64,000 nucleotides of DNA, from positions 186,001-250,000 of the forward strand of contig NZ_JAERSG010000001.1 of assembly GCF_016735675.1 (NCBI RefSeq), given 5' to 3'. Within the stretch, counting starts at the first letter, position 1; each line of letters starts with the position of its first letter. This stretch comes from Nocardioides baculatus. Its GTDB lineage: Bacteria; Actinomycetota; Actinomycetes; Propionibacteriales; Nocardioidaceae. The notes under the pieces are model-generated. The model was not told the DNA's origin and made no database searches. It saw only the letters and a list, made by a program, of their open reading frames with translations. Below are positions 21,500 through 30,336 of this stretch, one piece after another. The position numbers and the translations under genes are program-made.

Positions 21500-22381
21500 A
21501 TGAACGTGTCGGAGGCCACCCCGCCGGGCGAGGGCTGGGGAGAGATGGCGTACAACTACGCGATCGTCGGCGTGCAGAAGGGCGGTACGTCGACGCTGGC
21601 GGTGACGCTCAACCAGCACCGGCTCGTGTGCCAGCCGCCGCACAAGGAGCGCCACTACTTCGACGACGAGGACGTCGACTGGTCGGCGCCCGACTACGCG
21701 CGCGACTACAGCGCACCCCGGCGCGCGCCGATCCACCGGCTGGTCGGCGACGCCTCACCCACCTACCTCTACTGGCCGCACGCCCTCGAGCGGATGCACG
21801 CCTACGACTCCGGGATGCCGCTGATCGCGGTGTTCCGCGACCCGCTCGAGCGCCTCTTCTCGCACTGGGTGATGCTGCGCTCGCGCAACCTGGCGTGGCC
21901 CGACTGGCCGGACTTCCTCACCGAGTGGCCGCACACGTCCCTGCCCGACGAGGTGCCCGACCCGGACGTCGTACGCACCATGCGGTGGCGGCACATGACC
22001 GGTCTCGCCCGAGGGTTCTACGGCGAGCAGCTGCAGCGGGGCTTCGAGCTGTTCGGCCGCCAGCAGTGGCTGCTGCTGGAGCTGCGGTCGATGCTGGCCG
22101 ACTTCCCTGCGACGGTCGACCGCACCACCGACTTCCTCGAGCTGCCCCGCTTCGAGTCGGTGCCGCCGCTGAAGAACTGGCACGCCGGTGCCGAGCAGGT
22201 GCCCGGCACGGCGCCGACCGCCGACGACGTGGCCCGGACCGCCGAGGTGTACGCCCGCGACCTGGCGTTGTTCGAGGAGCTGTCCGACATCGACACCTCG
22301 GCCTGGCCGACCCGCCTCGTCCTCGACGGCGACCTCGACCCCGGCGAGCTCGCCGCGCGGTTCGCCCGCAAGGTGCGGTGA
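21500..22381 (+). CDS. PAPS-dependent sulfotransferase
   Basis: A 293-residue protein with the 5'-phosphosulfate-binding loop GVQKGGTST (24-32) and the 3'-phosphate-binding segment VFRDPLERLFSHW (111-123), both hallmarks of Sulfotransfer-family enzymes that move sulfate from PAPS to an acceptor (lipid, sugar or small molecule). The acceptor is unknown. A TAGGTT box (21486-21491) lies 8 nt before ATG 21500, supporting this start; ATG 21545 is less likely. It is divergent from the acyl-CoA oxidase gene. Confidence 0.85.
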   Translation: MNVSEATPPGEGWGEMAYNYAIVGVQKGGTSTLAVTLNQHRLVCQPPHKERHYFDDEDVDWSAPDYARDYSAPRRAPIHRLVGDASPTYLYWPHALERMHAYDSGMPLIAVFRDPLERLFSHWVMLRSRNLAWPDWPDFLTEWPHTSLPDEVPDPDVVRTMRWRHMTGLARGFYGEQLQRGFELFGRQQWLLLELRSMLADFPATVDRTTDFLELPRFESVPPLKNWHAGAEQVPGTAPTADDVARTAEVYARDLALFEELSDIDTSAWPTRLVLDGDLDPGELAARFARKVR

Positions 22382-22392
22382 GTCCTGCGTCG

Positions 22393-22471
22393 GCAAGTCC
22401 CCGGATATCCGGGGACCTGCCCGCTTACAGGTAGAGATCTCCACCTCTAAGCGGGTGTCCTGGGTGCACAG
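22393..22471 (+). repeat. 79-bp bipartite palindromic repeat, copy B
   Basis: GTCCCCGGATATCCGGGGAC (22397-22416) sits in a 28-bp palindrome. A second stem CCCGCTTA (22420-22427) pairs with TAAGCGGG (22448-22455) around an AGATCT centre, then comes the tail GGGTGCACAG. Subtype I. It starts 11 nt after the sulfotransferase stop and ends 6 nt before the convergent NlpC/P60 stop. Confidence 0.92.
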
Positions 22472-22477
22472 TCCTCG

Positions 22478-23929
22478 TCAGGGGCGCGCGAAGAAGTTGG
22501 GGGTGCGCCAGTAGTACATGGACTCCTGGCTGACGTCCCGGCCGGTGCGCGGGGCGTGGATGATCTGGCCGTCGCCGATGTAGAGGGCGACGTGGTAGAT
22601 CGATGACGGGTTGCTGGACGAGCCCCAGAAGACGAGGTCGCCGGGGGCGAGCTGGGCGGCGGTGATCTTGGTCGACTGGGTGTACTGCGCGACGGAGTAG
22701 TGCGGGAGCGCCTTGCCGCCGCTGGCCCAGGCCGCCGCGGTCAGGCCGCTGCAGTCCCACGAATCGGGGCCGGCCGCACCGTAGCGGTAGGGCTCGCCGA
22801 TCTGGGAGGCGGCGAACGCGACCGCGGCCGACGCGCCACCACCGGGCGGCGGGGTGGTGGTCGGGGTGGGCGTGCTCGTCGGGGTCGGCGTTGGCGCGGT
22901 CGTCGGCGTCGGCGTGGGGGTCGACGTGGGGGTCGACGTGGGCGTGGGCGTGCTCGTCGGGGTCGGCGTGGGCTTGCTCTGCTGGGCCCGCTGCTGGGCC
23001 CTCGCCTCGGCCTCGGCCTTCGCCTCTGCCTCCGCCTCGGCCTTCGCCTTGGCGTCTGCCTCTGCCTGGGCCTTGGCTGCTGCTTCCGCCTCGGCCTGCG
23101 CCTTGGCTTCGGCTTCCGCCTGGGCCTGCGCCGCCGCCGCTGCGGCCTCGGCCGCTGCCTGCTCGAGGGCGCTCTGCCGCTTCTGCGCGAGGCGGGTGCT
23201 GATGCCCTGGAGGTCGGCGAGCTCAGCGATCAGGTCGGCCTTGTCGGCCGCGATCTCCTCGGCACGTGACCCGGCGTCCGCCTGCGCCTGAGCGGCCGCG
23301 TCGCGGGCCTCCTCGGCCTGGGCCTCGGCGTCGCTCGCGCGCTCCGCGGCCTGCTCGGCAGCGGCGGCGGTGACGTCGGCGACCGCGGAGGCCGCGGTGA
23401 AGGAGTCGTACTGCTGGTCGAGGACCTGCGAGGTGTTCCCGACGGTGATGCTGCGGTCGATGAGTGCGGCGATGCCGTCGGCCTCGACCACCGCGGCAAG
23501 GCCCTGGACCTGCGAGGCCTCCTCGTAGGACTTCACCATCGTGGCGGCGTACAGCTCGCGTTGCGTCGCGACGTCGTCGCTGGCCGCGTCGGCCGCGGCC
23601 TGCGCCTCGGCGGCTGCCCGGCGCGCCTCGTCGGCCCGCCACCGGGCGCCGTTCCACGCCTCGGCCGCCTGGGCTGCGGTGTCACCGGCGGCGTCGAGGG
23701 CGAGGTTCGCGCGGATCAGGTCCGCCTGCACCGCGGCCACGTCGCGCCCCTTGTCGGCCGCGTCCTGCTCCGCCGCGGCGACGTCGGCCTCGGTGGGCAC
23801 CCGGTCGTCGTCCGCGAACGCCGCACCCGGACCCATCGCGAGCCCCGCGACCAGCACGACGGCCGTCGCCCAGCGCGACGTCGTACGACGTGGCGCGCGG
23901 GCGTGGTCGGGCGGTGGAGCGACGGGCAC
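22478..23929 (-). CDS. Secreted NlpC/P60 cell-wall hydrolase with coiled coil and long repeat linker
   Basis: A 483-residue secreted protein. The signal peptide ends near AFA-DDD (about residue 39). A coiled-coil domain follows (about 45-270), then an Ala/Glu/Lys repeat (EAKAQAEAEAAAKAQ type) and a PT/ST-rich linker. The C-terminal NlpC/P60 domain has Cys393 (WDCSG), His446 (YHVAL) and His458 (IIHAP). This is the RipA/CwlO-like layout for cutting peptidoglycan stems, with the coil as a likely control domain. GTG 23929 is chosen for the AGGGG ribosome site 7 nt upstream. Confidence 0.92.
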   Translation of the reverse strand: MPVAPPPDHARAPRRTTSRWATAVVLVAGLAMGPGAAFADDDRVPTEADVAAAEQDAADKGRDVAAVQADLIRANLALDAAGDTAAQAAEAWNGARWRADEARRAAAEAQAAADAASDDVATQRELYAATMVKSYEEASQVQGLAAVVEADGIAALIDRSITVGNTSQVLDQQYDSFTAASAVADVTAAAAEQAAERASDAEAQAEEARDAAAQAQADAGSRAEEIAADKADLIAELADLQGISTRLAQKRQSALEQAAAEAAAAAAQAQAEAEAKAQAEAEAAAKAQAEADAKAKAEAEAEAKAEAEARAQQRAQQSKPTPTPTSTPTPTSTPTSTPTPTPTTAPTPTPTSTPTPTTTPPPGGGASAAVAFAASQIGEPYRYGAAGPDSWDCSGLTAAAWASGGKALPHYSVAQYTQSTKITAAQLAPGDLVFWGSSSNPSSIYHVALYIGDGQIIHAPRTGRDVSQESMYYWRTPNFFARP

Positions 23930-24101
23930 GGGGGTTCCCCTCACGGGTCTCGGGTCGACCGCGCGACTTCCCCATCGCACGGGCAACGCGAGGCACGCTA
24001 GTGAACTTTCGTCACATGCGGAACACTTTCCCCAACTTTTTCACCCTCATCCGGCGTGTCGGCTTGCAAACTACACCCATGTAGCTCTCGCGGCCCGTCG
24101 A

Positions 24102-24180
24102 GCAAGTCCCCGGATATCCGGGGACCTGCCCGCTTACCGGTAGAGATCTCTACCTGTAAGCGGGCATTCCGGGTGCCAAG
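24102..24180 (+). repeat. 79-bp bipartite palindromic repeat, copy C
   Basis: It has the same 20-bp core palindrome as copy B. The second stem is CCCGCTTAC / GTAAGCGGG around GGTAGAGATCTCTACC, and the tail is GGGTGCCAAG. Unlike the other copies, this one lies between divergent genes, 42 bp before the AbiEi/DUF559-type gene. Together with the inverted copy D it brackets that gene. Confidence 0.92.
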
Positions 24181-24222
24181 CGCCCGTCCGCGAGGTCTGT
24201 CCACAGATCCCGGAAGCCCGGC

Positions 24223-25227
24223 ATGACGCGGACAGGGCGCGGGCATCCCACTGTGGTGATGAAACCGCCGTCTCCGTCATCGCCCGCCCGCAACCTCGAG
24301 GGCATCGTCCGACTCCGCCGCGAGCTGCTCGCCGAAGGGCTCACCAACCAGCAGATCGATCGCCTGGTCCGCGCCAAGGTCCTGCACCGCGTGCGGTACG
24401 GCGCGTATGTGCGCGCCGAGCTGTGGGACGCCTGCTCGCCCGAGGACCGACACCGCGTCCTGGGCCGTGCGGTCCTCGCGCGCGCTCATCAGGAAACTGC
24501 ACTGACGCACACGTCATCGGTGGTCGAACGAAGGATTCCGACGTGGGGCCTCCCACTCGACGTCGTCCACACCACCCGCGAGAAGCCGGAGCGCGCCGGC
24601 CGACGCCAAGGGGACTGGGTCCCGCACCGGGGGCGGCTGGAGGCCGACGACCTCGAGGTAGTCAACGGTGTGCTGGTCAGCACCGCTCCACGGTCAGCGT
24701 TCGAGGTGTCGACCGTGGCAGGCGTGGAGGCGTCGCTCGTGGTGGTCAACCGGATGCTGCATGCGCGTGCAATGACGCTGGCCGAGTTCGCTGCTCAGGT
24801 CGAGGACCACCAGACCTGGCCCGGCAGCCTGACGGCCGACCTCGTGCTTCGACTCGCGGACGGTCGTCTGGAGTCGGTCGGCGAGGACCGCTTCAGCTAC
24901 CTGACGTACATGCAACGGCTGCCGCGTCCCGAGCCGCAGCACAAGATCTACGACGAGCTGGGCGTCCTCGTCAGTCGGCTCGACTTCGCGTGGCCCGAGC
25001 TGGGGGTGTTCCTCGAGTTCGACGGGAAGTCCAAGTACCTGATCCACCGCCGGGAAGGCGAGACGCTCGATGAATTCCTCATGCGGGAGAAGGCGCGCGA
25101 GGAGAAGGTCATCCTGCTCACCGGCTGGGTGTGCATCCGCATCACGTGGGCCGACCTGGAGCGGCCCGAGCTCCTCGCGAGCCGGCTCCGCAAGGTGCTC
25201 GCTGCCCGCAGTCGCACGTTCGCGTGA
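24223..25227 (+). CDS. AbiEi-antitoxin-like / DUF559-type nuclease-fold protein
   Basis: A 334-residue protein. The N-terminal part (about 24-75) has a winged-helix-like segment, GLTNQQIDRLVRAKVLHRVR, as in AbiEi-family antitoxin domains. The C-terminal part (about 245-330) has RLDFAWPELGVFLEFDGKSKY and VILLTGWVCIRITW, which resembles the Vsr/DUF559 PD-(D/E)XK nuclease fold (candidate residues Asp and Glu-x-Asp-Gly-Lys). A GGAAG ribosome site 6 nt upstream supports ATG 24223. No partner toxin gene is adjacent. The gene is exactly framed by inverted repeats C and D. Confidence 0.7.
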   Translation: MTRTGRGHPTVVMKPPSPSSPARNLEGIVRLRRELLAEGLTNQQIDRLVRAKVLHRVRYGAYVRAELWDACSPEDRHRVLGRAVLARAHQETALTHTSSVVERRIPTWGLPLDVVHTTREKPERAGRRQGDWVPHRGRLEADDLEVVNGVLVSTAPRSAFEVSTVAGVEASLVVVNRMLHARAMTLAEFAAQVEDHQTWPGSLTADLVLRLADGRLESVGEDRFSYLTYMQRLPRPEPQHKIYDELGVLVSRLDFAWPELGVFLEFDGKSKYLIHRREGETLDEFLMREKAREEKVILLTGWVCIRITWADLERPELLASRLRKVLAARSRTFA

Positions 25228-25231
25228 GGGA

Positions 25232-25310
25232 CTGTGCACCCGGGATGACCGCTTACGGGTACAGATCTCTACCTGTAAGCGGGCAGGTCCCCGGATATCC
25301 GGGGACTTGC
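25232..25310 (-). repeat. 79-bp bipartite palindromic repeat, copy D (inverted)
   Basis: Reverse-oriented copy. The tail CTGTGCACCC (25232-25241) comes first, then the AGATCT palindrome (CCGCTTACGGGTACAGATCT...), then GTCCCCGGATATCCGGGGAC ending at 25310. It begins 4 nt after the stop of the AbiEi/DUF559-type gene and ends 10 nt before the stop of the convergent PAP2 gene. Confidence 0.92.
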
Positions 25311-25320
25311 TAGCCACCCG

Positions 25321-26367
25321 TCAGTCGGCGTCGACGGGGACCTGGGAGGTGGTCGAGGTCGGGTGGGAGGCCAGACCGTGGCGGTCGAACTTCTGCCCGC
25401 TCGCGAGCCCGCCGAGCCAGAAGGAGAAGAGGGCGATCACGACACCGGCGAGGTCGTCGGCGATGTAGTGCCAGCCGAAGTAGAGGGTCGCGACGACGGT
25501 GATCGCGAAGTTGGCCCAGAAGACGATGTGGAGGATCCGGTTCTGGAGCGTGTACTGCACCATCAGCGCGACGAGGAGCGTGATCGCGACGTGCAGCGAC
25601 GCGAAGCCCGCGACCGACTGGACCGCCCCCTCGGCACCCTCGCGGATCACGTTGGACCTCCCGTAGGACAAGGCTTCCATCAAGGCGCTGGAGCCGGTCT
25701 CCGGGAGGTCGGTGTAGAGGTAGCTGTACTGGAAGCCCGGGCCGAGGGTCGGCAGCGCGTAGTAGGACGCGGTGCCGAGCGCCCAGGCCAGGCACTGCGA
25801 CGTGGCGAACCAGTAGCCGAAGGTGATGTTGCGCGACCACACCAGCCAGGCGGCGAGCGCGAGCGGCACCAGCGGCAGGAACCACAGGTAGATCGTCGAG
25901 AGGATGTGCGAGGAGAACCCGGTGCCGAAGATCGTGTGGAGGATCGTCGCAGGCTCGTGGCCGAACATCAGCGCCCGGTCGACGAGGTGCAGCTCCCGGT
26001 CGTACTTGTCCTCACCCATGATGAAGGGGAGGAACGACTTCAGGTTCCGGTAGCAGACGTAGGTGATGTAGAAGGACACGAGCCCGAGCACCGTCAGGAC
26101 GATGCGCTCCTTGTCCCAGTGCTCCCGGATCCGCTCGCGCGCGATCGCGGGCATCAGGGCCGGCTTCATCCGCGAGGCCCACAGGGTGCGGGGCAGCAGG
26201 TCGAGGGCGAAGGCGCCCAGCACGAGCAGCGGGAGCCTCAGCCACGACGGCCCGAGGAAGCCCTCCGGGTCGACGAGCGGACGGTCGAGGGTGAACGACG
26301 CGATCAGCGCCAGCACGCCCATGGTGGCGGCGACGCCGACGAGGAGGGCATAGGCCGGACGGTGCAC
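25321..26367 (-). CDS. PAP2-superfamily membrane protein (inositol phosphorylceramide synthase-like)
   Basis: A 348-residue protein with about eight membrane segments. The late motifs GFASLHVAIT and YFGWHYIADDLAG hold the two histidines and Asp of the PAP2 phosphatase/phosphotransferase active site. Related actinobacterial proteins transfer phospho-head groups on membrane lipids, but the substrate here is unknown. GTG 26367 is supported by a TAGACT box (26375-26380, minus strand) with 7-nt spacing. It converges on repeat D. Confidence 0.82.
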   Translation of the reverse strand: MHRPAYALLVGVAATMGVLALIASFTLDRPLVDPEGFLGPSWLRLPLLVLGAFALDLLPRTLWASRMKPALMPAIARERIREHWDKERIVLTVLGLVSFYITYVCYRNLKSFLPFIMGEDKYDRELHLVDRALMFGHEPATILHTIFGTGFSSHILSTIYLWFLPLVPLALAAWLVWSRNITFGYWFATSQCLAWALGTASYYALPTLGPGFQYSYLYTDLPETGSSALMEALSYGRSNVIREGAEGAVQSVAGFASLHVAITLLVALMVQYTLQNRILHIVFWANFAITVVATLYFGWHYIADDLAGVVIALFSFWLGGLASGQKFDRHGLASHPTSTTSQVPVDAD

Positions 26368-26398
26368 GGACGTCAGTCTAGGGGTGCGTCGGTCAAGC

Positions 26399-26469
26399 CC
26401 TTGCCGTCGCGAGCGTCGTCCAGCGCGTGCGATGGCAAGGCGGACGAGCGAAGGCGTGGCGGAGCCACG
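26399..26469. repeat. Paired intergenic hairpins upstream of the PAP2 gene
   Basis: CCTTGCCGTCGC (26399-26410) pairs with GCGATGGCAAGG (26429-26440) with one mismatch. A tight hairpin, CGTGGC-gga-GCCACG (26455-26469), follows. The stretch 26368-26551 is otherwise without a gene; it lies after the thiamine ABC ATPase stop and before the PAP2 gene on the same strand. It may terminate the thiamine operon. The sequence style suggests another dispersed intergenic repeat, but there is only one copy here. Confidence 0.5.
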
Positions 26470-26551
26470 TCGAGTCGAGGACAACGCAGCCAGCGTGCGT
26501 GATGGACGGTGCGCAGCAGGCATGGGGTTGACCGACGTGCCCCACGAGCGG

Positions 26552-27553
26552 TCAAGAGGCCCGCGTGATCGGAAGGATCGCGAGCCTGGTCACATCGACC
26601 CGGAGCCCGGTCTCGTCGCCCGGTGAGACCCGGCTGCCGAGCGGCGCGACGGCGTCGAGGGTGCCGACGCCGTCCACCCCCACGACGAGGCGGACCTGCT
26701 CCGGGGTCACCCGGGCCTGCACGACGCGGGCGCGCAGCGGACCGGTCGCGTCGACGACCAGGGCCGAGCGCCGCAGCGCGAGGGCGTACGCCGTCCGCAG
26801 TCCCGCCGCGGCCAGCACCCGCGCGGCCGCGTCGCCGCGCAGCACGCGGGCGTAGCCGAGGAACAGGGCGGTCTCCTCGTCGACGGGCTCGCGCCACACC
26901 TCGTCGATCGCGCCGCTCTGCACGACACGTCCGGAGCGCATCACGGCCAGGCGGTCGGCGAGCGCGAACGCCTCCTCGTGGTCGTGGGTCACCAGCAGCG
27001 CCGTCGTGCCGGCCGCGTGGAGGATCGACCGGAGGTCACCCGCGAGCCGCTCGCGCAGCGTCGCGTCGAGGGCGGACAGGGGCTCGTCGAGCAGGATCAG
27101 CCGCGGCTCGACCGCGAGCGCCCGGGCCAGCGCGACCCGCTGCCGCTCGCCGCCAGAGAGGGTGCCGGGCAGCCGGTCGTCGTAGCCCTCCAGGCCGACG
27201 AGGGCGAGCAGCTCGCGCACGCGGGTGGCGACCCGCGCGGACGGCGTACGACGCAGGCGCAGCGCGTAGGCGACGTTGCGGGCGACGGTGAGGTGGGCGA
27301 AGAGCTGACCGTCCTGAAACATCAGCGCGAAGCCGCGCCTGTGGGTCGGTGTGCCCGCGAGGTCGATGCCGTCCCACGCGATCGTGCCGGAGTCGAGCGG
27401 CTCGAGGCCGGCGACGGCGCGGAGCAGGGTCGACTTCCCGCAGCCCGACGGCCCGAGGACGGCGAGCACCTGGCCGGTCGCGAGGTCGAGGGACACGTCG
27501 TCCACGGCGATGGTGTCGCCGTAGCGGACGGTCACGTCGTCGAGGGAGAGCAC
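26552..27553 (-). CDS. Thiamine ABC transporter ATP-binding protein (ThiQ-like)
   Basis: A 333-residue ABC ATPase. Walker [10 protein letters not shown] is at 34-42, signature LSGGE at 132-136 and Walker B LILLDEP at 152-158. A C-terminal TOBE-like regulatory region spans about 240-333. It is the third gene of the riboswitch-controlled operon (binding protein, permease, ATPase), 1 bp after the permease, so it most likely powers thiamine uptake. On sequence alone it resembles Fe3+/sulfate-type importers as well; the TPP riboswitch decides the assignment. Confidence 0.88.
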   Translation of the reverse strand: MLSLDDVTVRYGDTIAVDDVSLDLATGQVLAVLGPSGCGKSTLLRAVAGLEPLDSGTIAWDGIDLAGTPTHRRGFALMFQDGQLFAHLTVARNVAYALRLRRTPSARVATRVRELLALVGLEGYDDRLPGTLSGGERQRVALARALAVEPRLILLDEPLSALDATLRERLAGDLRSILHAAGTTALLVTHDHEEAFALADRLAVMRSGRVVQSGAIDEVWREPVDEETALFLGYARVLRGDAAARVLAAAGLRTAYALALRRSALVVDATGPLRARVVQARVTPEQVRLVVGVDGVGTLDAVAPLGSRVSPGDETGLRVDVTRLAILPITRAS

Positions 27554-27554
27554 G

Positions 27555-29189
27555 TCAGAACGCTCCCACGCCGGGGACGCGCAACCGCTCGACGAGGAGC
27601 ATGGCGGTGGCGGTGGCGGCGGCGAGGACGACGGAGGCGGCGAGGGCCATGCCGTAGTTCATCGCACCGGGGTGGCCGAGCAGCCGGAAGATCACCACCG
27701 GCAGGGTCGGGCTGTCGTCGCGCGCGAGGAACGACGTGGCCCCGAACTCCCCGAGCGACGCCGCGAAGGCGAACCCGCTCGCCGCGAGCATCGGCTTCCA
27801 CGTGACCGGCAGGTCGACGGTCAGCAGCGTGCGCCACGGCGACGCACCCAGCGACGCGGCCGCCTGCCGCTGCCGGTCGTCGATGCCGCCGAGCACCGGG
27901 GTGAGCGTCCGGACGACCAGCGGCAGCGCGACGAGGGCCTGGGCCATCGGCACGAGCAACGGCGAGTCGCGCAGGTCGAGCGGGGGCCGGTCGAGGGTGA
28001 TCAGGAAGCCGAAGCCGAGGGTCACCGCGCTGACCCCGAGGGGCAGCATGAAGAAGCCGTCGAGGGTCGAGCGCACGCGCCGTTCGGCGCGCGAGTGCGA
28101 GCGCCGGGTGACGATCGTGGCCACCAGCACGCCCACCAGCAGCGCCATCCACGTCGCGTCGACCGCCGTGCGCAGGCTGGTGGCCAGCGCGGACGTCACG
28201 GGCGCGAGCAGCGCCTGGTTGTCTCCGGTGCTCGACAGAGCGCGGTAGTTGCCGAGCCCCCACCCGCCGTCGACCCGCAGCGACCCGAGCACCAGGGTGA
28301 GGACCGGCACGAGCATGGCGGCGAGCACCGCACCGGTGGCAGCCACCACGGCCGCGTCGCTGCGGCGTACGGCACGCACGGGCGTGACCGTGCGCTGGGC
28401 GGTCGGGTCCGGCACGGCCCGCAGGCGCGCGGCCAGCGCCAGCAGGCCGACGACCACGACGATCTGGAGCACCGACAGCGCCGCGGCCGCCTGGAGGTCG
28501 AAGACCGTGGTGGTCAGCAGGTAGATCTCGGTCTCGACGGTCGCGTGGCGTACGCCGCCGAGGGTGAGGACGATGCCGAACGCGGTCGCGCAGAAGAGGA
28601 AGACGATGCTCGCCGCACCGACGATCGCCGGCCGCAGCGCCGGGAGGGTGACCGTGCGGAGCACCTGCCACGGCGAGGCGCCGAGCGCGGCCGCCGCCTG
28701 TCCGGGCCGCGGGTCGAGCGACTCCCACGCGACGCCGACGGTGCGGACCACGACGGCGACGTTGAAGAAGACCAGGCCGGCCACGATGGCCGCCGGGGTG
28801 CCGTCGAGCCCGAGCGCGCCGAGCGGCCCGCCCTCGCCGAGCAGCTGGCGGAAGGCGACCCCGACCACGACGGTCGGCAGCACGAACGGCACCAGCAGCG
28901 CCGCCCGGACCGCCGCGCGGCCCGGCAGCGCGAGCCGGTGCAGGGCGTACGCCGCCGGCAGTCCGAGGACGACCGAGAGCACCGTCGCGACCCCCGATGT
29001 CCACACCGTGAACCACGCGACCCGGTGCACGCGCGGGCGGGCGAGGACGTCGAGGACCGCGCCCGGCGCGAAGCGGCCGTCGGCCACGAAGCCCTCCGCC
29101 ACCATGCCCGTCACGGGCAGCACGAAGAGGACGCCGAGCACCAGCACCGGCCCGGCGGCCAGGAGGAGCAGGGCGAGGATGCGCCTCAT
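27555..29189 (-). CDS. Thiamine ABC transporter permease, two-fold fused (ThiP-like)
   Basis: A 544-residue permease with about twelve membrane segments made of two homologous halves. Each half has an EAA loop: ALGASPWQVLRTVTLP (about 170-185) and SLGASPWRTLLTVDLP (about 447-462). This fused layout is that of ThiP and related importers, where one chain forms the whole channel. It lies between the binding-protein and ATPase genes of the TPP-riboswitch operon. Confidence 0.9.
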   Translation of the reverse strand: MRRILALLLLAAGPVLVLGVLFVLPVTGMVAEGFVADGRFAPGAVLDVLARPRVHRVAWFTVWTSGVATVLSVVLGLPAAYALHRLALPGRAAVRAALLVPFVLPTVVVGVAFRQLLGEGGPLGALGLDGTPAAIVAGLVFFNVAVVVRTVGVAWESLDPRPGQAAAALGASPWQVLRTVTLPALRPAIVGAASIVFLFCATAFGIVLTLGGVRHATVETEIYLLTTTVFDLQAAAALSVLQIVVVVGLLALAARLRAVPDPTAQRTVTPVRAVRRSDAAVVAATGAVLAAMLVPVLTLVLGSLRVDGGWGLGNYRALSSTGDNQALLAPVTSALATSLRTAVDATWMALLVGVLVATIVTRRSHSRAERRVRSTLDGFFMLPLGVSAVTLGFGFLITLDRPPLDLRDSPLLVPMAQALVALPLVVRTLTPVLGGIDDRQRQAAASLGASPWRTLLTVDLPVTWKPMLAASGFAFAASLGEFGATSFLARDDSPTLPVVIFRLLGHPGAMNYGMALAASVVLAAATATAMLLVERLRVPGVGAF

Positions 29190-29253
29190 CGGGACAGGGT
29201 CTCGAGGCTCGTCGGTGGGGCTTCTCGCACCTCGACCAGCAGCTCGGGAGTGG

Positions 29254-30330
29254 TCATCGGGACACGACGTCGGTCCACTCCGTCAGCCACTGCTCACGGT
29301 TGGCGGCGATCTCGTCGGGAGCGACCTCGAAGGGGGAGGTGGGCTGCGGTGCGAACTCGGCCCAGTCGTCGGGCACGGTCGCGCCGGGCATGACGGGGAA
29401 GACGTACATCGACTCCGGCAGGGCGCTCTGCACCTCGTCGCCGAGCATCCAGTCGATCAGCGCCTCGGCGCCGTCGGGGTTGTCGGCGCCGGCCAGCACG
29501 CCGGCGTACTCCACCTGGCGGAAGCACGTGTCGAGCAGCGCCGCGGTGGTCGTGCGGCCGTCCGTGACCGTGAAGGCCGGCGAGGAGTCGTAGGAGACGA
29601 CGATCGGGCGGGTGCCGTTCTCCGCGCCGGCGGTGAAGTCGCCGTAGTAGGCGTCCTCCCACCCGTCGACGACCTCGGCGCCGTTGGCCATCAGGTCGGT
29701 CCAGTAGTCGGGCCAGTCGTCGCCGTACTGCGCGACGGTGGCGAGGAAGAACGCCATCCCCGGGCTGCTCGTCGAGGCGCCCGGCGTCACCAGCAGGTCG
29801 GCGTACGCCGGGTCGGTGAGGTCGTCGAGCGTCTGCGGCGGCTCGAGGCCCTCGCGGTCGAACCAGTCGGTGTCGACGTTGACGCAGACGCTCGCGGAGT
29901 CGATCGGGACCAGCCGGTCGCCGCCGTCGGCGAGGGCGTACTCGTCGGGCGGGGTCGTGGTCGGCGAGAACGACGCGAAGGCGCCCTCGCCGAGCGGGCG
30001 CGAGGCGAAGGTGTTGTCGATGCCGAACGCCGCGTCGGCGATCGGGTTGTCGGCGGTCAGGCTGAGCTTCGTGGCGAGCGTGCCCGCGTCGCCCGCCGCA
30101 CGGACCTCGAGCGTGTAGCCGGACTCCTCCTCGAACTCACGCACGAGCTTCTTCGGGAGGTGGAAGGACTCGTGCGTGGCGAGCACGACGGTGCCACCGG
30201 ACGTGCCGCCGGTCGTGCCGTCGGACGCCGAGCTGCTCGGCTCGGCCGGGTCGCTGCCGCCCATCAGGCTGCAGCTGCTGAGTGTGAGGGCCGCGAGCGT
30301 GGCCGTGAGGGCGCGGACGGGTGCGTGCAT
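29254..30330 (-). CDS. Thiamine ABC transporter substrate-binding lipoprotein
   Basis: A 358-residue lipoprotein. The lipobox ends LSSC with Cys20, a Ser/Thr/Gly linker runs to about 46, and a periplasmic-binding fold begins VVLATHESFHLPKKLVREFE, as in TbpA-type thiamine binders; SYDSSPAFTV is also typical. It is the first gene after a TPP riboswitch. Its ribosome site AGGGAG (30339-30344) lies 8 nt before the ATG, inside the closing stem of the riboswitch, so ligand binding should hide it. Confidence 0.92.
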   Translation of the reverse strand: MHAPVRALTATLAALTLSSCSLMGGSDPAEPSSSASDGTTGGTSGGTVVLATHESFHLPKKLVREFEEESGYTLEVRAAGDAGTLATKLSLTADNPIADAAFGIDNTFASRPLGEGAFASFSPTTTPPDEYALADGGDRLVPIDSASVCVNVDTDWFDREGLEPPQTLDDLTDPAYADLLVTPGASTSSPGMAFFLATVAQYGDDWPDYWTDLMANGAEVVDGWEDAYYGDFTAGAENGTRPIVVSYDSSPAFTVTDGRTTTAALLDTCFRQVEYAGVLAGADNPDGAEALIDWMLGDEVQSALPESMYVFPVMPGATVPDDWAEFAPQPTSPFEVAPDEIAANREQWLTEWTDVVSR

Positions 30331-30336
30331 CGTGGT

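Noticed and set aside
23930..24101. Possible c-di-AMP (ydaO-type) riboswitch before the NlpC/P60 gene
   Set aside because: Such riboswitches often precede actinobacterial cell-wall hydrolase genes, but I could not align the conserved boxes in this leader. Only a short GTGACGAAAGTTCAC near-palindrome and an AGGGG ribosome site are visible.
24102..24180. CRISPR-like repeat interpretation of the 79-bp elements
   Set aside because: Copies are single, kilobases apart, with no spacer array and no cas genes.
24223..25227. Complete AbiE toxin-antitoxin system
   Set aside because: Only the AbiEi-like part is present. There is no adjacent nucleotidyltransferase (AbiEii) gene.
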